The notes under the pieces: model-generated
What the model saw: the letters and a program-made list of their open reading frames with translations, nothing else
What the model was told of the DNA's origin: nothing
Database searches by the model: none
Program-made: the position numbers and the translations under genes
DNA from: Promicromonosporaceae bacterium
GTDB taxonomy: Bacteria; Actinomycetota; Actinomycetes; Actinomycetales; Cellulomonadaceae
Assembly: GCA_009780755.1 (NCBI GenBank)
Contig: WQZL01000050.1
Coordinates: 1-14,036 of the forward strand
Direction: 5' to 3'
DNA length: 14,036 bases
In this document: piece by piece, positions 13,697 to 14,036 of the stretch
Numbering within the stretch: position 1 is the first letter of the stretch
Layout of the letters: every line of letters starts with the position of its first letter

Positions 13697-14036
13697 CACG
13701 GTTAGGCCGCTTGGAGGCGTCGTCTCGAACCAAGGGGCATTTCTAGCTCTGATCGCGCGCATAGTGGGCACCCGACGCGTGCTTGAATTTGGCACCCTCG
13801 CCGGGTACTCCTCCAGCCTGGTTGGCGCGAGCTGTTGGTCTCGAAGGTCAATTCGTGACGTTCGAGATCGATAAGGCCACCGCCGAGGTCGCCACAGGAA
13901 ACCTGGAGTGTGCCGGAGTTGCCGGACAAGTCGAGGTGGTGGTTGGGCCAGCCCTTGATGCCGGGCAGCGGCTGATCGACGACGGCGTCAGGCCATTCGA
14001 TTTCGTTTTCATCGACGCCGACAAGCCCAACTACCC
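13680..14036 (+). pseudogene. SAM-dependent O-methyltransferase (family 3), 5'-truncated and frameshifted, runs off the window
   Basis: The first frame, open from 13680, encodes VSNQGAFLALIARIVG and RRVLEFGTLAGYSS, the start of the SAM-binding fold in catechol-O-methyltransferase-like enzymes. The match then moves to another frame: WLARAVGLEGQFVTFEIDKATAEVA and, near the edge, FDFVFIDADKPNY, the family's metal/SAM-site motif. Removing one base at about 13812-13818 would restore GYSSAWLARAVG, the family consensus order. Upstream of VSNQG the expected 50-60 N-terminal residues are missing and a TGA lies at 13677. A further shift near 13722 is possible because another frame reads RLEAS just before. 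The gene is therefore very likely dead, unless the shift is a sequencing error. It was probably cut when neighbouring DNA was gained. Confidence 0.8.

Overview
The window comes from a high-GC Gram-positive bacterium (Actinomycetota). GC is roughly 60 % by eye, and the block gyrB - gyrA - DUF3566 membrane protein - tRNA-Ile(GAT) - DLW-39 small protein - tRNA-Ala(TGC) is a characteristic actinobacterial gene order. The sortase-anchored repeat protein at the left edge would suit an Actinomycetaceae-like host, but genus cannot be settled from this sequence.

Layout. (1) 1-1313 is the C-terminal part of a cell-wall-anchored surface protein with two near-identical immunoglobulin-like repeats and an LPNTG sorting signal. 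It converges on (2) an otnK-type four-carbon acid sugar kinase on the minus strand (1390-2718), with a long inverted repeat between the two stops that fits a bidirectional terminator. (3) A 329-bp divergent region separates otnK from gyrB and must hold the promoters of both. (4) 3048-8891 is the gyrase operon: gyrB, gyrA 34 nt later, and a DUF3566 membrane protein whose start overlaps the gyrA stop by 4 nt. (5) tRNA-Ile, a 45-aa DLW-39 family protein and tRNA-Ala follow. (6) 9417-9781 has no convincing gene but contains a promoter-like sequence and a perfect 10-bp inverted repeat. (7) 9782-13569 is the accessory part: a minus-strand pair encoding an AAA+ ATPase (ietA-like) and a cytoplasmic subtilisin-family protease (ietS-like), with a divergent XRE-type repressor gene. 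(8) The right edge carries a truncated, frameshifted O-methyltransferase pseudogene that runs out of the window.

How it works together. The left and middle parts are housekeeping: DNA supercoiling (GyrAB), the conserved membrane protein DUF3566, and two tRNAs. The accessory module matches the IetAS family, an ATPase/serine-protease pair first described as a toxin-antitoxin-like stability system on an Agrobacterium Ti plasmid and later listed among anti-phage cassettes. Here it is chromosomal, lies downstream of a tRNA gene and beside a broken gene, and has its own small DNA-binding protein. The 52-bp AT-rich divergent promoter between the ATPase and the repressor gene holds two tandem near-palindromes (TAGCTCTA and TAGCGCTA, 14 bp apart) that look like operators. 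This XRE-controlled ietAS unit is the most interesting part of the window.
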